Assembly: GCA_002371295.1 (NCBI GenBank) | Contig: DFGZ01000205.1 | Span: 1 to 10,897, forward strand | DNA: 10,897 nt | Origin: Oribacterium sp. UBA3737 | Lineage (GTDB): Bacteria > Bacillota_A > Clostridia > Lachnospirales > Lachnospiraceae | Direction: 5' to 3' | Part shown: in pieces, positions 1-5,531 of the stretch | Layout: each line of letters opens with the position of its first letter | How positions within the stretch are numbered: position 1 is the first letter of the stretch | Notes under the pieces: generated by a model | What the model was told of the DNA's origin: nothing | Databases searched by the model: none | What the model saw: only the letters and a program-made list of their open reading frames with translations | Made by a program: the position numbers and the translations under genes

Positions 1-22
1 ATGACCACTTCGATACCTCTGC
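1..22 (-). tRNA. 5' end of a tRNA, probably tRNA-Ser (cut by window edge)
   Basis: Read on the minus strand, the last 22 bases are GCAGAGG (7-base acceptor 5' strand), then TA (positions 8-9), TCG (D-stem 5' strand) and a D-loop beginning AAGTGGTCAT with the expected A14 and GG. This pattern is typical of class II serine tRNAs in Clostridia. The anticodon, variable arm and 3' half lie outside the window, so the isotype rests on the D-arm style alone; tRNA-Leu is the alternative. A good sigma-A-type promoter lies about 66 bases upstream and points at it. Confidence 0.7.
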
Positions 23-87
23 AGGCTATTAAATTCCTATGCAGAACTTATTTCTTTAAGTCCTGTGTCGTTTTTGGCGACTTGCTT

Positions 88-116
88 ACTATATACTATC
101 CTTTTATTATCGTCAA
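88..116 (-). promoter_or_regulatory. Sigma-A-type promoter driving the edge tRNA
   Basis: On the minus strand a -35 box TTGACG (111-116, 5/6 to consensus) is followed by a 17-base spacer and a -10 box TATAGT (88-93, 5/6). Transcription would start near position 81 and reach the tRNA 5' end after about 60 bases. Spacing and both boxes are near ideal, which fits a stable-RNA gene. Confidence 0.75.
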
Positions 117-139
117 GAGGTTTTTATAAAAAAGATATT

Positions 140-238
140 TTAGTAAAGCTCTACGTTATTCTTCTTGCACTCTGCTATTGCTGCGCAGAAAGCATTAAAA
201 AAAGCTGCTAATGCATGCATGTCCGTATTTCCTTTCAT
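140..238 (-). CDS. Possible very small protein, 26 or 32 residues
   Basis: An uninterrupted frame from ATG at 238 to TAA at 140 encodes 32 residues. A better start is the in-frame ATG at 220 (26 residues, beginning MHALAAFF), because AAAGGA lies nine bases before it and the first ATG has no Shine-Dalgarno. The product would be a short Ala/Phe-rich helix followed by a polar CKKNN tail. A promoter-like element sits just upstream (257-284), and the tRNA promoter follows the stop codon. I do not recognise the peptide. A chance ORF is quite possible at this length, so only the promoter, ribosome binding site and start arrangement supports it. Confidence 0.25.
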   Translation of the reverse strand: MKGNTDMHALAAFFNAFCAAIAECKKNNVELY

Positions 239-256
239 TTGTAATGTGCTTGTACA

Positions 257-284
257 GTTATGACATTTTTTTCATAAAAGTCAA
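257..284 (-). promoter_or_regulatory. Promoter-like element upstream of the small ORF
   Basis: The minus strand has TTGACT (279-284), a 16-base spacer and CATAAC (257-262). The spacer ends in TGT, giving an extended -10 of TGtCATAAC form. The -35 is strong and the -10 is 4/6. It would start transcription near 250, just before the small ORF and about 170 bases upstream of the tRNA promoter. Confidence 0.45.
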
Positions 285-517
285 GCTATAGGAAGCGTCC
301 GGGACTGTCAGAACAGAAGGACGCACCCTCTTCCGGCTTTAAAAATATTCAATTTTCTCCTGACACAGAGACTCCTTACCCGTCAATCTTAAAGAAGTTA
401 ATATATGTGCGAGATACAGCAATTTAAAGATGCTCAGTAAACAGAAAGAATGAAAGAACAAATTTTGGACTATTTGACGATTTTTGATTTTAGCGTTTAT
501 TTTCTGAAGGAATCTAA
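285..517. other. Intergenic stretch without a gene; one imperfect hairpin
   Basis: I see no credible coding region here. The frame open on the minus strand across 339-548 starts inside the ispD terminator and has neither a ribosome binding site nor a recognisable protein. The only structure is an imperfect hairpin: GCGTCC (295-300) pairs with GGACGC (319-324), with an inner CTGT/ACAG stem (305-308 and 313-316). GGAA (291-294) can also pair with TTCC (331-334) across a bulge. No U-tract follows on either strand, so I do not call it a terminator. The rest is AT-rich. Confidence 0.5.
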
Positions 518-552
518 ACAAAAAAGTACATGCTCCAAATCGGAACATGCAC
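518..552 (-). terminator. Intrinsic terminator after ispD
   Basis: The minus-strand transcript forms an 11-bp stem, GTGCATGTTCC (552-542) with GGAGCATGTAC (536-526). It includes two G-U pairs and closes a five-base loop. A run of six U (525-520) follows directly. It lies about 40 bases past the ispD stop codon and has the classic form of a rho-independent terminator. Confidence 0.85.
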
Positions 553-594
553 TCCTGCTTATTTTTGAAAATAAATTTTCATGATATAAAAGGT

Positions 595-1395
595 TTACTT
601 TGAAAGATATGTTTCTGCAATTTTTATATCTTCAGCTGTGGTTATCTTGATGTTTTCATAAGTACCGGCGACAACCTTTACCCTGGCACCTGTAAAGGTC
701 TCTACTACCATGGCATCATCTGTGACCGGAATCATAAGATGACCGTCTTTCTCTGTCTGTATGAGTTTTGAATATGCACTGTATATAAGTGAAAAGTCAA
801 AGCTCTGTGGTGTTTCCATTAGCCACACGGAGCTTCTTTCAGGTGTGGATTTAACAAAATGTTCTTCATCGAGTATCTTGATGGTATCCTTTACCGGCAT
901 ACCGATTACTGCTGCGTGATATTTTGCCGCATAATGTAATGCGTCGTCGATTATCGCATGAGTCAGCATGGGCCTCGCGCAGTCATGTATCATTACGATG
1001 GGATCCGACTCGCCTGATAAAGGGGTATCGGGAAGCTGTTCTGTTTTTCTGATCTCATTTAATCCGTTAAAGACAGAATTGTAACGTTCTTTTCCGCCCG
1101 GAATAATAGCAGATAATTTCTGTAAAGGATATGTTCCGGCAGAATCGCAGGTGCTGTAGATGTCGGAAGACTCCTTTTTTCTGAATTCTGTCAATGTTTC
1201 CATATAGGGGATATCCTCTTCTGCGGTAGTGATGATGATACCGTCAACTGCAGGATGGGTGTCAAACTGCTCTGCACTCCATGTGTAAAGAGGTTTTCCC
1301 TGAATTTCCATAAATTGTTTCTTCTGCTTGCTGTGCATGCGTCTTCCGCTGCCGGCAGCCAGAACGATTGCATATACTTTTCTTCCTTCGTACAT
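595..1395 (-). CDS. ispD: 2-C-methyl-D-erythritol 4-phosphate cytidylyltransferase (IspD)
   Basis: IspD joins CTP and methylerythritol phosphate to give CDP-methylerythritol and pyrophosphate, the third step of the cytosolic MEP route to isoprenoids. The 266-residue product shows the nucleotide-binding start LAAGSGRRM (12-20), the KKQF lysine segment (25-28), GGKERYNSV (100-108), HDCARP (137-142), VKDTIK (168-173), TPQSF (195-199), TDDAMVVE (225-232) and NIKITTAEDI (248-257). It is longer than the usual 225-235 residues because of two poorly conserved inserts, about 68-96 and 117-132, both at turns between core blocks. The start is fixed by GGAGG six bases before the ATG. It is transcribed alone: the tsaD terminator lies upstream, it has its own -10 box, and a strong terminator follows it. 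Family assignment is secure from the motifs. Confidence 0.95.
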   Translation of the reverse strand: MYEGRKVYAIVLAAGSGRRMHSKQKKQFMEIQGKPLYTWSAEQFDTHPAVDGIIITTAEEDIPYMETLTEFRKKESSDIYSTCDSAGTYPLQKLSAIIPGGKERYNSVFNGLNEIRKTEQLPDTPLSGESDPIVMIHDCARPMLTHAIIDDALHYAAKYHAAVIGMPVKDTIKILDEEHFVKSTPERSSVWLMETPQSFDFSLIYSAYSKLIQTEKDGHLMIPVTDDAMVVETFTGARVKVVAGTYENIKITTAEDIKIAETYLSK

Positions 1396-1425
1396 AAAAT
1401 ACCTCCGGATAATGACATTTTTTTA

Positions 1426-1453
1426 ATTATACTACAAACAGATAAAAAATTAA
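1426..1453 (-). promoter_or_regulatory. Promoter of ispD
   Basis: A perfect TATAAT (1431-1426 on the minus strand) lies 30 bases before the ispD start codon and just upstream of its ribosome binding site. The best -35 match is TTAATT (1453-1448), 16 bases further up and only 3/6, so the -10 carries the call. A separate promoter is expected here because tsaD ends in a terminator just upstream. Confidence 0.6.
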
Positions 1454-1480
1454 GACCATGATAAAAGTATCGGTTTAATG

Positions 1481-1513
1481 AAAAAAACGGCATCTGAAAT
1501 TTCAGATACCGTT
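1481..1513 (-). terminator. Intrinsic terminator after tsaD
   Basis: On the minus strand AACGGTATCTGAAA (1513-1500) pairs with TTTCAGATGCCGTT (1499-1486) with one U-G wobble. The stem has about 12 bp and a tight A/U loop, and its end runs into a tract of seven U. It lies about 45 bases past the tsaD stop and closes the tRNA-modification block. Confidence 0.9.
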
Positions 1514-1558
1514 CTGTGAGGATGGCTTTTATAGAACTTATAACAAAATGATGGTGAA

Positions 1559-2578
1559 TTATCTCTCCCCCAGCTTTAAATTCGGACATGCGTTCAGGTC
1601 GAGATGATCTCTGTGACCTTTGAGGTACTCGTAGTATCCGGCGCAGCCGATCATGGCAGCATTGTCGGTACATAGAACAGGACTGGGACGATAGAACTTG
1701 ATTCCGTTTTCCGCACATTCCTTCTCAAGTCTTGATCTGATATGGGAGTTGGATGCTACTCCTCCTGCAATCGCAAGCTTGCTGATCCCACGCTCCTTAC
1801 AGAGTCCGATAGCTCTCGAAACGAGTGAATCGGTCACCGCCTCCTGGAATGATGCACAGAGATCCGGGATATTGATTTCCGCCCCTGTCATCTTCGCTTT
1901 ATTGATATAATTAAGTACCGCAGATTTGATTCCGGAGAAAGAGAAGTCGTATGGATTTCCGGCCACCACACCTCTCGGGAATTCGATGGCATGAGGGTTG
2001 CCGGTTCTGGCAGCATTGTCCACCTTGGGACCACCCGGATATCCGAGGCCCACTGCTCTTGCCACCTTGTCAAATGCCTCTCCCGCAGCATCATCACGGG
2101 AACGGCCCACTATCTCATATTTTCCGTAGTCTTCTACCACCACAAGGTGAGTATGTCCGCCGGATACGATAAGGCATGCAAAAGGCGGCTCCAGGTCTTT
2201 ATTCTCGATATAATTGGCACTGATATGCCCTTCGATATGATGTACTCCGATGAGGGGCTTGTTGAGAGCAAAGCTCAGAGCCTTGGCCTCTGCCACTCCC
2301 ACAAGGAGGGCACCCACGAGACCGGGACCGTAGGTAACTGCAATGGCGTCAATATCGTCAAAGGTGCAGTCGGCTTCCTTGAGGGCCAGAGATATTACAT
2401 CGTCTATTTTTTCCAAATGCTTACGTGAAGCTATCTCGGGAACTACTCCGCCGTATTCTGTGTGAATGGCTATCTGTGATGAAATGATATTTGAACGCAC
2501 CTCGCGGCCGTTTCGGATGACAGCGGCGGCGGTTTCATCACAGCTGGATTCTATTCCCAATATATTGATATCATTCAT
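1559..2578 (-). CDS. tsaD: tRNA N6-threonylcarbamoyladenosine transferase subunit TsaD
   Basis: TsaD (Kae1/Gcp family, ASKHA fold) is the catalytic subunit that moves threonylcarbamoyl from its AMP carrier to A37 of tRNAs reading ANN codons, working with TsaB and TsaE. With the start chosen here it has 339 residues, the normal size. Visible motifs are the N-terminal [10 protein letters not shown] (7-16), [10 protein letters not shown] (43-52), the metal ligands H114 and H118 in HHIEGHI, the nucleotide-binding loop VSGGHT (138-143), GxGYPGGP (177-184), SGIKSA (215-220), AGGVASN (271-277) and the third metal ligand D305 in CTDNAAMI. An ATG twelve bases upstream (2590) is in frame but lies within the ATGGAGGT ribosome binding sequence, so I place the start at 2578, five bases after GGAGGT. 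It follows the RNase Z-like gene across an unusual repeat-filled leader and ends at an intrinsic terminator. Confidence 0.97.
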   Translation of the reverse strand: MNDINILGIESSCDETAAAVIRNGREVRSNIISSQIAIHTEYGGVVPEIASRKHLEKIDDVISLALKEADCTFDDIDAIAVTYGPGLVGALLVGVAEAKALSFALNKPLIGVHHIEGHISANYIENKDLEPPFACLIVSGGHTHLVVVEDYGKYEIVGRSRDDAAGEAFDKVARAVGLGYPGGPKVDNAARTGNPHAIEFPRGVVAGNPYDFSFSGIKSAVLNYINKAKMTGAEINIPDLCASFQEAVTDSLVSRAIGLCKERGISKLAIAGGVASNSHIRSRLEKECAENGIKFYRPSPVLCTDNAAMIGCAGYYEYLKGHRDHLDLNACPNLKLGER

Positions 2579-2589
2579 TTTTACCTCCA

Positions 2590-2634
2590 TGGGTCATGAA
2601 CAAATCGAGCTTGCTCGAATTTGTATATGACCCA
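2590..2634 (-). promoter_or_regulatory. Long hairpin ending at the tsaD ribosome binding site
   Basis: In the minus-strand RNA, UGGGUCAU (2634-2627) pairs with AUGACCCA (2597-2590). Above a 2x2 internal loop, ACAAAU pairs with AUUUGU, and then, past one bulged U, CGAG pairs with CUCG around a CAAG tetraloop. The stem base abuts UGGAGGU, so folding, or stacking of neighbouring helices, could influence access to the tsaD Shine-Dalgarno. That effect is inferred; only the complementarity is seen. Confidence 0.7.
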
Positions 2635-2640
2635 CCAATT

Positions 2641-2666
2641 AAGTTTGAAAGTTTTCTTTCAAACTT
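2641..2666 (-). repeat. Small perfect hairpin of the proximal unit
   Basis: AAGTTTGAAAG (2666-2656 on the minus strand) and CTTTCAAACTT (2651-2641) form an uninterrupted 11-bp stem with loop AAAA. The U-run downstream is missing, so it is not a terminator. Its counterpart in the distal unit is at 2717-2742. Confidence 0.8.
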
Positions 2667-2678
2667 TACTTACCTCCA

Positions 2679-2710
2679 TGAGTCACCGGTGCAGGAAGAC
2701 CGATGACTCA
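2679..2710 (-). repeat. Long hairpin of the distal unit
   Basis: In RNA, UGAGUCAUCGGU (2710-2699) pairs with ACCGGUGACUCA (2690-2679) over 12 bp with one U-G wobble and an 8-base loop. It is followed by UGGAGGUAAG, a copy of the tsaD ribosome binding site with no gene start behind it. The ATG in that copy opens only a six-codon frame (2679-2659). Confidence 0.75.
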
Positions 2711-2716
2711 CAATTT

Positions 2717-2742
2717 AAGCCTGAAAGATTACTTTCAAACCT
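2717..2742 (-). repeat. Small hairpin of the distal unit, overlapping the rnz stop codon
   Basis: AGGTTTGAAAG (2742-2732) pairs with CTTTCAGGCTT (2727-2717) around loop TAAT. All 11 positions pair in RNA, three of them as G-U wobbles, whereas as DNA it would have three mismatches. Its 5' arm takes in the last two bases of the upstream TAG stop codon. Confidence 0.7.
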
Positions 2743-3661
2743 ATGCCTTTTCCTCGTCGTCAAAGCTGAGATCCTTTGTCCATCCGTCCCGGGCAAATTT
2801 AACAGGATATATTTTCCATATATCATCCTTGTATATATCCGGACGCATCTCGCTGGGAGAATAATGTGTGAACCACATCTCTCTCGGCTTTGCAGCGGCA
2901 CCGATCTCCGCAGCCTCGTACATCATCATATGTCTGTTCTTTTTGGCATTATCAAGCTTATCTCTTTCACCGTACATGCCTTCGCAGATGAAAAGATCCA
3001 CATCCCTTGCCATCTCTGTGATGACCGGTGTCGGACGTGTGTCTGTACAGTAGGTCACACTGAGACCTCTTCTGGCCTCACCCATGACCATATCAGGTGT
3101 GTATACAACTCCGTCATCGAGAGAGACGGTCTCTCCATGCTGAAGACGGTTCCAGTATCGGATAGGAATGTTCTGTTCCTGAGCTCTTGCGGCATCGAAT
3201 TTACCCAGTCTTTTAATGCTTACACGATAGCCGTAACAGGTAACCTTGTGGTTCACCTTAAAGGCATCGATGACAAAGGGGCCAAATTCCAGCTTTTGAA
3301 CAGGTTCTTCCAGTTCGTGATATATCACTTCAAAAGGAAGCTCCGGGGCAACGATTCTAAGACCATCTGCGACTCTTCTGAGTCCTTTGGGTCCGACAAT
3401 ATGTACAGGTTCGGTGCGTTCTGCATTACCCATTGACAGAAGCATTCCGGGAAGTCCGGAGATATGGTCTGCGTGAAAATGAGTAAAGCAGATAACGTCT
3501 ATAGGTTTTGGCGACCAGCCCTTTTCCTTCATGGCTATCTGAGTACCTTCTCCGCAGTCTATGAGCATATTGCTGCCGCTGGAGCGAAGCATAAGGCTGG
3601 TGAGCCATCGGTTGGGAAGCGGCATCATTCCGCCGGTTCCGAGTAAACAAATATCAAGCAT
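2741..3661 (-). CDS. rnz: RNase Z-like metallo-beta-lactamase fold hydrolase
   Basis: RNase Z is the zinc endonuclease that cuts tRNA precursors at the 3' end. This 306-residue product has the family plan: LGTGG near the start, DCGEGTQ (35-41), THFHADHISGLPG (60-72) with ligands H61, H63, D65 and H66, then H138, YCTDT with D207 (204-208) and FTHYSP with H266 (264-269). A segment near 155-184 (KFDAAR...IP...LQHGETVSLDDG) matches the flexible tRNA-gripping arm. Departures from B. subtilis-type RNase Z are clear: the loop after LGTG reads MPLPNRWLTS rather than PxKxRN, the HEAT motif is CEGMY (226-230), and the HST loop is RHMMMYEA (243-250). It may be a divergent RNase Z or a related phosphodiesterase. 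AAAGGA seven bases before the ATG supports the start. It lies between rimI and tsaD. Confidence 0.8.
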   Translation of the reverse strand: MLDICLLGTGGMMPLPNRWLTSLMLRSSGSNMLIDCGEGTQIAMKEKGWSPKPIDVICFTHFHADHISGLPGMLLSMGNAERTEPVHIVGPKGLRRVADGLRIVAPELPFEVIYHELEEPVQKLEFGPFVIDAFKVNHKVTCYGYRVSIKRLGKFDAARAQEQNIPIRYWNRLQHGETVSLDDGVVYTPDMVMGEARRGLSVTYCTDTRPTPVITEMARDVDLFICEGMYGERDKLDNAKKNRHMMMYEAAEIGAAAKPREMWFTHYSPSEMRPDIYKDDIWKIYPVKFARDGWTKDLSFDDEEKA

Positions 3662-3715
3662 ATATTTATCCTTTTATAATTAAAGACTTTAGTGTCGTAA
3701 AATCGTCTGTTATTA

Positions 3716-3760
3716 ATGCCGGAGGATTTTCAGAATGGGATTATCCCATATTCCCGGCAT
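3716..3760. repeat. Nested inverted repeat between rimI and rnz
   Basis: An outer 7-bp complementarity, ATGCCGG (3716-3722) with CCGGCAT (3754-3760), encloses an inner perfect hairpin, ATGGGA (3735-3740) with TCCCAT (3744-3749), around a three-base loop. It starts only seven bases past the rimI stop codon in transcription order. The minus strand lacks a U-tract behind it, so I see an RNA structure or processing site rather than a proven terminator. Confidence 0.5.
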
Positions 3761-3766
3761 ATAAAT

Positions 3767-4357
3767 TCACATTATATTCAGAACCATGATAACAGCATCA
3801 TCCACAGGATCCCTGTAGTAGCCCTTTCTCACGTAAGAATCCTGAAATCCCATTTTTTTGTAGAGTCCTATGGCTGCTTCATTTTTTGAACGGACTTCAA
3901 GATATATGTTTTCAGCCCCTTTTTCTCCGGCGACAGAAATCATGTGCTCAAGGAGACACCGGCCTATACCCAGCTTTCGCATATCCTCCGACACGCAAAT
4001 GTCTTCAACCTCGGCTTCAGGTGCAAGGACACGGAGAACGCTGTAACCCGCTACCGGAAAAATGCCATTCTGACATCTGTCAACAGATGATATGCCGGCT
4101 GATTGAGCCGGAGCTATATGGGAATCCGGGCAGGATCCGGGATCCGATGCATCGGCAGCTTTCGATGATACAAAAGAGGTATCATTCGTTTCAGATGATT
4201 TTTTATATACAACAAATGGATAGTCGTATGACGAAGTAATGGCAGATTCGAAGTCCTTTGCGCTCCAGGCCATCTTTCCGAAGGCTTCTCGCTCAAGCAT
4301 AAGTACGTCGGGAATGTCATAATCGGACATGCTTTCTATTTCATAATCATTGGTCAT
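3767..4357 (-). CDS. rimI: RimI-type GNAT N-acetyltransferase
   Basis: RimI enzymes acetylate a protein N-terminus using acetyl-CoA; in E. coli the known substrate is ribosomal protein S18. The 196-residue product has the RimI start (MTNDYEIESMSDYDIPDVLMLEREAF), the W31 region that follows, the beta-strand VEDICVSEDMRKLGIGRCLL with the acetyl-CoA loop RKLGIG (127-132), and YLEVRSKNEAAIGLYKKMGF (152-171), followed by the YY-DAVIMVL ending (180-193). Typical RimI has about 150 residues. The excess is an insert at about 54-98, rich in Ser, Asp, Ala and Pro, placed between the strands FVVYKK and AGYSVLRV. The start is supported by AAGGA seven bases before the ATG. It follows tsaB, as in many Firmicutes and proteobacteria. 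Substrate is inferred only; other GNAT targets are possible. Confidence 0.88.
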   Translation of the reverse strand: MTNDYEIESMSDYDIPDVLMLEREAFGKMAWSAKDFESAITSSYDYPFVVYKKSSETNDTSFVSSKAADASDPGSCPDSHIAPAQSAGISSVDRCQNGIFPVAGYSVLRVLAPEAEVEDICVSEDMRKLGIGRCLLEHMISVAGEKGAENIYLEVRSKNEAAIGLYKKMGFQDSYVRKGYYRDPVDDAVIMVLNIM

Positions 4358-4394
4358 AATCGAATCCTTTTTCAGAGATTTTGTGGTAGCGGTA

Positions 4395-4436
4395 TAAATC
4401 AGAGTTTAAGGGAAACACTGATTTAAGCGTTTCCCT
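4395..4436 (-). promoter_or_regulatory. Interlocking complementarities: possible H-type pseudoknot before rimI
   Basis: In the minus-strand RNA, AGGGAAAC (4436-4429) can pair with GUUUCCCU (4416-4409), and UAAAUCAG (4425-4418) with CUGAUUUA (4402-4395). The arms alternate 1-2-1'-2', with connectors of 3, 1 and 6 bases. That is the layout of an H-type pseudoknot, or of two mutually exclusive hairpins. It ends 37 bases before the rimI start codon. No known riboswitch class is recognised. Confidence 0.55.
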
Positions 4437-4512
4437 GGCCGGATTTTCGCTGCATAGCAGCAATTTCCTTTGAAAATCCGTGTCCCGAAGTTTATTTTCG
4501 GATTAGGCCGGA
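4437..4512 (-). repeat. Hairpin cluster in the tsaB-rimI gap
   Basis: A 9-bp stem, CGGATTTTC (4480-4472 minus) with GAAAATCCG (4448-4440), contains a second hairpin, GCTGC/GCAGC (4461-4449) with a three-base loop. A third small hairpin, CCGAA/TTCGG (4501-4485), lies nearer tsaB, and AATCCG (4504-4499 minus) can alternatively pair with CGGATT (4480-4475). Direct copies of GGCCGGA (4437-4443 and 4506-4512) bracket the cluster on the plus strand. No U-tract marks it as a terminator. Confidence 0.5.
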
Positions 4513-4515
4513 ATT

Positions 4516-5496
4516 TCAAAGATTTTCTGGAAGAGACTCGTCCTCGTATCCTGCGTCGGTTCCGATCTTATAGTTCCTTGCAGCAAGGACATCTATGGTC
4601 TTTGCTTTTTTCAGCTTGTCAGGATCGTCATGAGTGATATCGAACTCTCTGAGCCCGGCCTCTTCACGCTCCCTCTCTGCCTGTGGTTTTCTGATGTAGC
4701 TCAGGCGGAAATCCTGTCCGCTGACGGACTCTCCCTTTTCGAGCTTTTCGGCACCGATAAGGGCAATTGAAGAAGCTCTCTGTAAAAGATTCTGGGGTCC
4801 CGCAAAGCAGTAAGGAACAGTAAGCTGTTCAGAGAGAAGCTCCTTATATACAGGCACAGCATCTCCTAAAAACAGATGTCTTCCTCCGGTACTGTTGATA
4901 TGTTCAATAAGCTCACTGACGCCTATGGCCTCTTCTTCACCCACGAGTTCGCCGTTAAGAAATGCAGCCGTGTAGACCTGATTTCTGCGGGCATCCATAA
5001 TAGGGTGAATATAAAGACAGTTTTCAGGGGAGTAAATATGAGCATTACTGTTTCCTGATGCAGCTATGGAAGTATCTGTATCTGAGGATTCAAGGCGGCT
5101 GTCCGGTGATTCAGCAAATCGGCTTGAAGTGTTATTCGAACCGGTGGATATGCCGACAGAAATATCGCACATACCGGAAAGGTCGGAGACATTGCGATAA
5201 AGTCCCAGAAGAGTGCTCACTTCGATAAGCGGGATTCCGTATCCCAGAGCAAGACCCTTGGCAGTGGAGGCGCCGATACGAAGACCCGTAAAGGAGCCGG
5301 GACCTGCACTTACTGCAATTCCGTCAAGGTCTTTTGCTTCAACTCCGGTACGCGAAAAAATCTCAGCCACCATCGGAAGCAGTGTCTGAGAATGTGTAAG
5401 CCCTATATTTGCAGAATATTCAGAAAGAACGATACCGTCTCTGAGAAGTGCACAGGAGGCGGTATGTCCTGAGGAATCAATACCTAAAATAAGCAT
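4516..5496 (-). CDS. tsaB: tRNA t6A biosynthesis subunit TsaB
   Basis: TsaB (YeaZ) is the inactive ASKHA-fold partner that dimerises with TsaD and supports threonylcarbamoyl transfer to tRNA. Diagnostic segments are [14 protein letters not shown] (4-17), [10 protein letters not shown] (34-43), [22 protein letters not shown] (62-83), the [13 protein letters not shown] strand (167-179) and [16 protein letters not shown] (266-281), which is the usual C-terminal mark. At 326 residues it is about 95 longer than the common 230. Two regions explain this: an Asn/Ser/Asp-rich insert at about 103-160 and a polar tail of about 45 residues after AEREREEAG. The Shine-Dalgarno before the ATG is weak (GGA about 10 bases away), so translation could depend on the structured gap upstream. 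It lies between tsaE and rimI. Confidence 0.93.
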   Translation of the reverse strand: MLILGIDSSGHTASCALLRDGIVLSEYSANIGLTHSQTLLPMVAEIFSRTGVEAKDLDGIAVSAGPGSFTGLRIGASTAKGLALGYGIPLIEVSTLLGLYRNVSDLSGMCDISVGISTGSNNTSSRFAESPDSRLESSDTDTSIAASGNSNAHIYSPENCLYIHPIMDARRNQVYTAAFLNGELVGEEEAIGVSELIEHINSTGGRHLFLGDAVPVYKELLSEQLTVPYCFAGPQNLLQRASSIALIGAEKLEKGESVSGQDFRLSYIRKPQAEREREEAGLREFDITHDDPDKLKKAKTIDVLAARNYKIGTDAGYEDESLPENL

Positions 5497-5531
5497 AATT
5501 GTAAATCCATTTCATCATTTAATTATCGTGA

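Larger units (their letters stand above)
2579..2742 (-). repeat. Tandemly duplicated two-hairpin leader element upstream of tsaD
   Basis: The gap between the RNase Z-like gene and tsaD is filled by two related units read on the minus strand. The distal unit (2742-2673) and the proximal unit (2667-2583) each hold a small hairpin of GTTTGAAAG/CTTTC type with a 4-base loop, an AATT linker, a longer hairpin with GTCA/TGAC at its base, and then TGGAGGTAA. Sequence is strongly conserved in the small hairpin and at the end of the unit, but the upper part of the long hairpin is unrelated between copies. The differences keep pairing: G:C to A:U at one base pair of the long stem, and G-U wobbles in the small stem. 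The proximal TGGAGGT is the tsaD ribosome binding site. The distal unit starts inside the stop codon of the upstream gene. No known riboswitch class is recognised. Confidence 0.8.

Noticed and set aside
339..548. 69-codon open frame on the minus strand after ispD
   Set aside because: Its start lies in the ispD terminator stem, it has no ribosome binding site, and the peptide is an unremarkable Phe/Leu-rich AT product.
566..581. TGAAAA/TTTTCA hairpin just after ispD as a terminator
   Set aside because: The stem is only A/T-rich and no U-tract follows; the strong GC-containing terminator at 518-552 serves better.
2579..2590. Upstream ATG at 2590 as the tsaD start (four extra residues)
   Set aside because: That ATG is part of the ATGGAGGT ribosome binding sequence; the ATG at 2578 has correct spacing and gives the usual TsaD N-terminus.
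2579..2742. CRISPR array or insertion sequence
   Set aside because: There are only two degenerate, differently sized units, and no spacers, cas genes, transposase or terminal inverted repeats.
2621..3436. 271-codon open frame on the plus strand opposite the RNase Z-like gene
   Set aside because: It is the antisense of a well supported metallohydrolase gene, and its sequence shows no family motifs.
3662..3700. TTTACG-17-TATAAA as an rnz promoter on the minus strand
   Set aside because: Its transcription start would fall within the rnz ribosome binding site, so it could not serve a Shine-Dalgarno-led message; the AT-rich match is probably chance.
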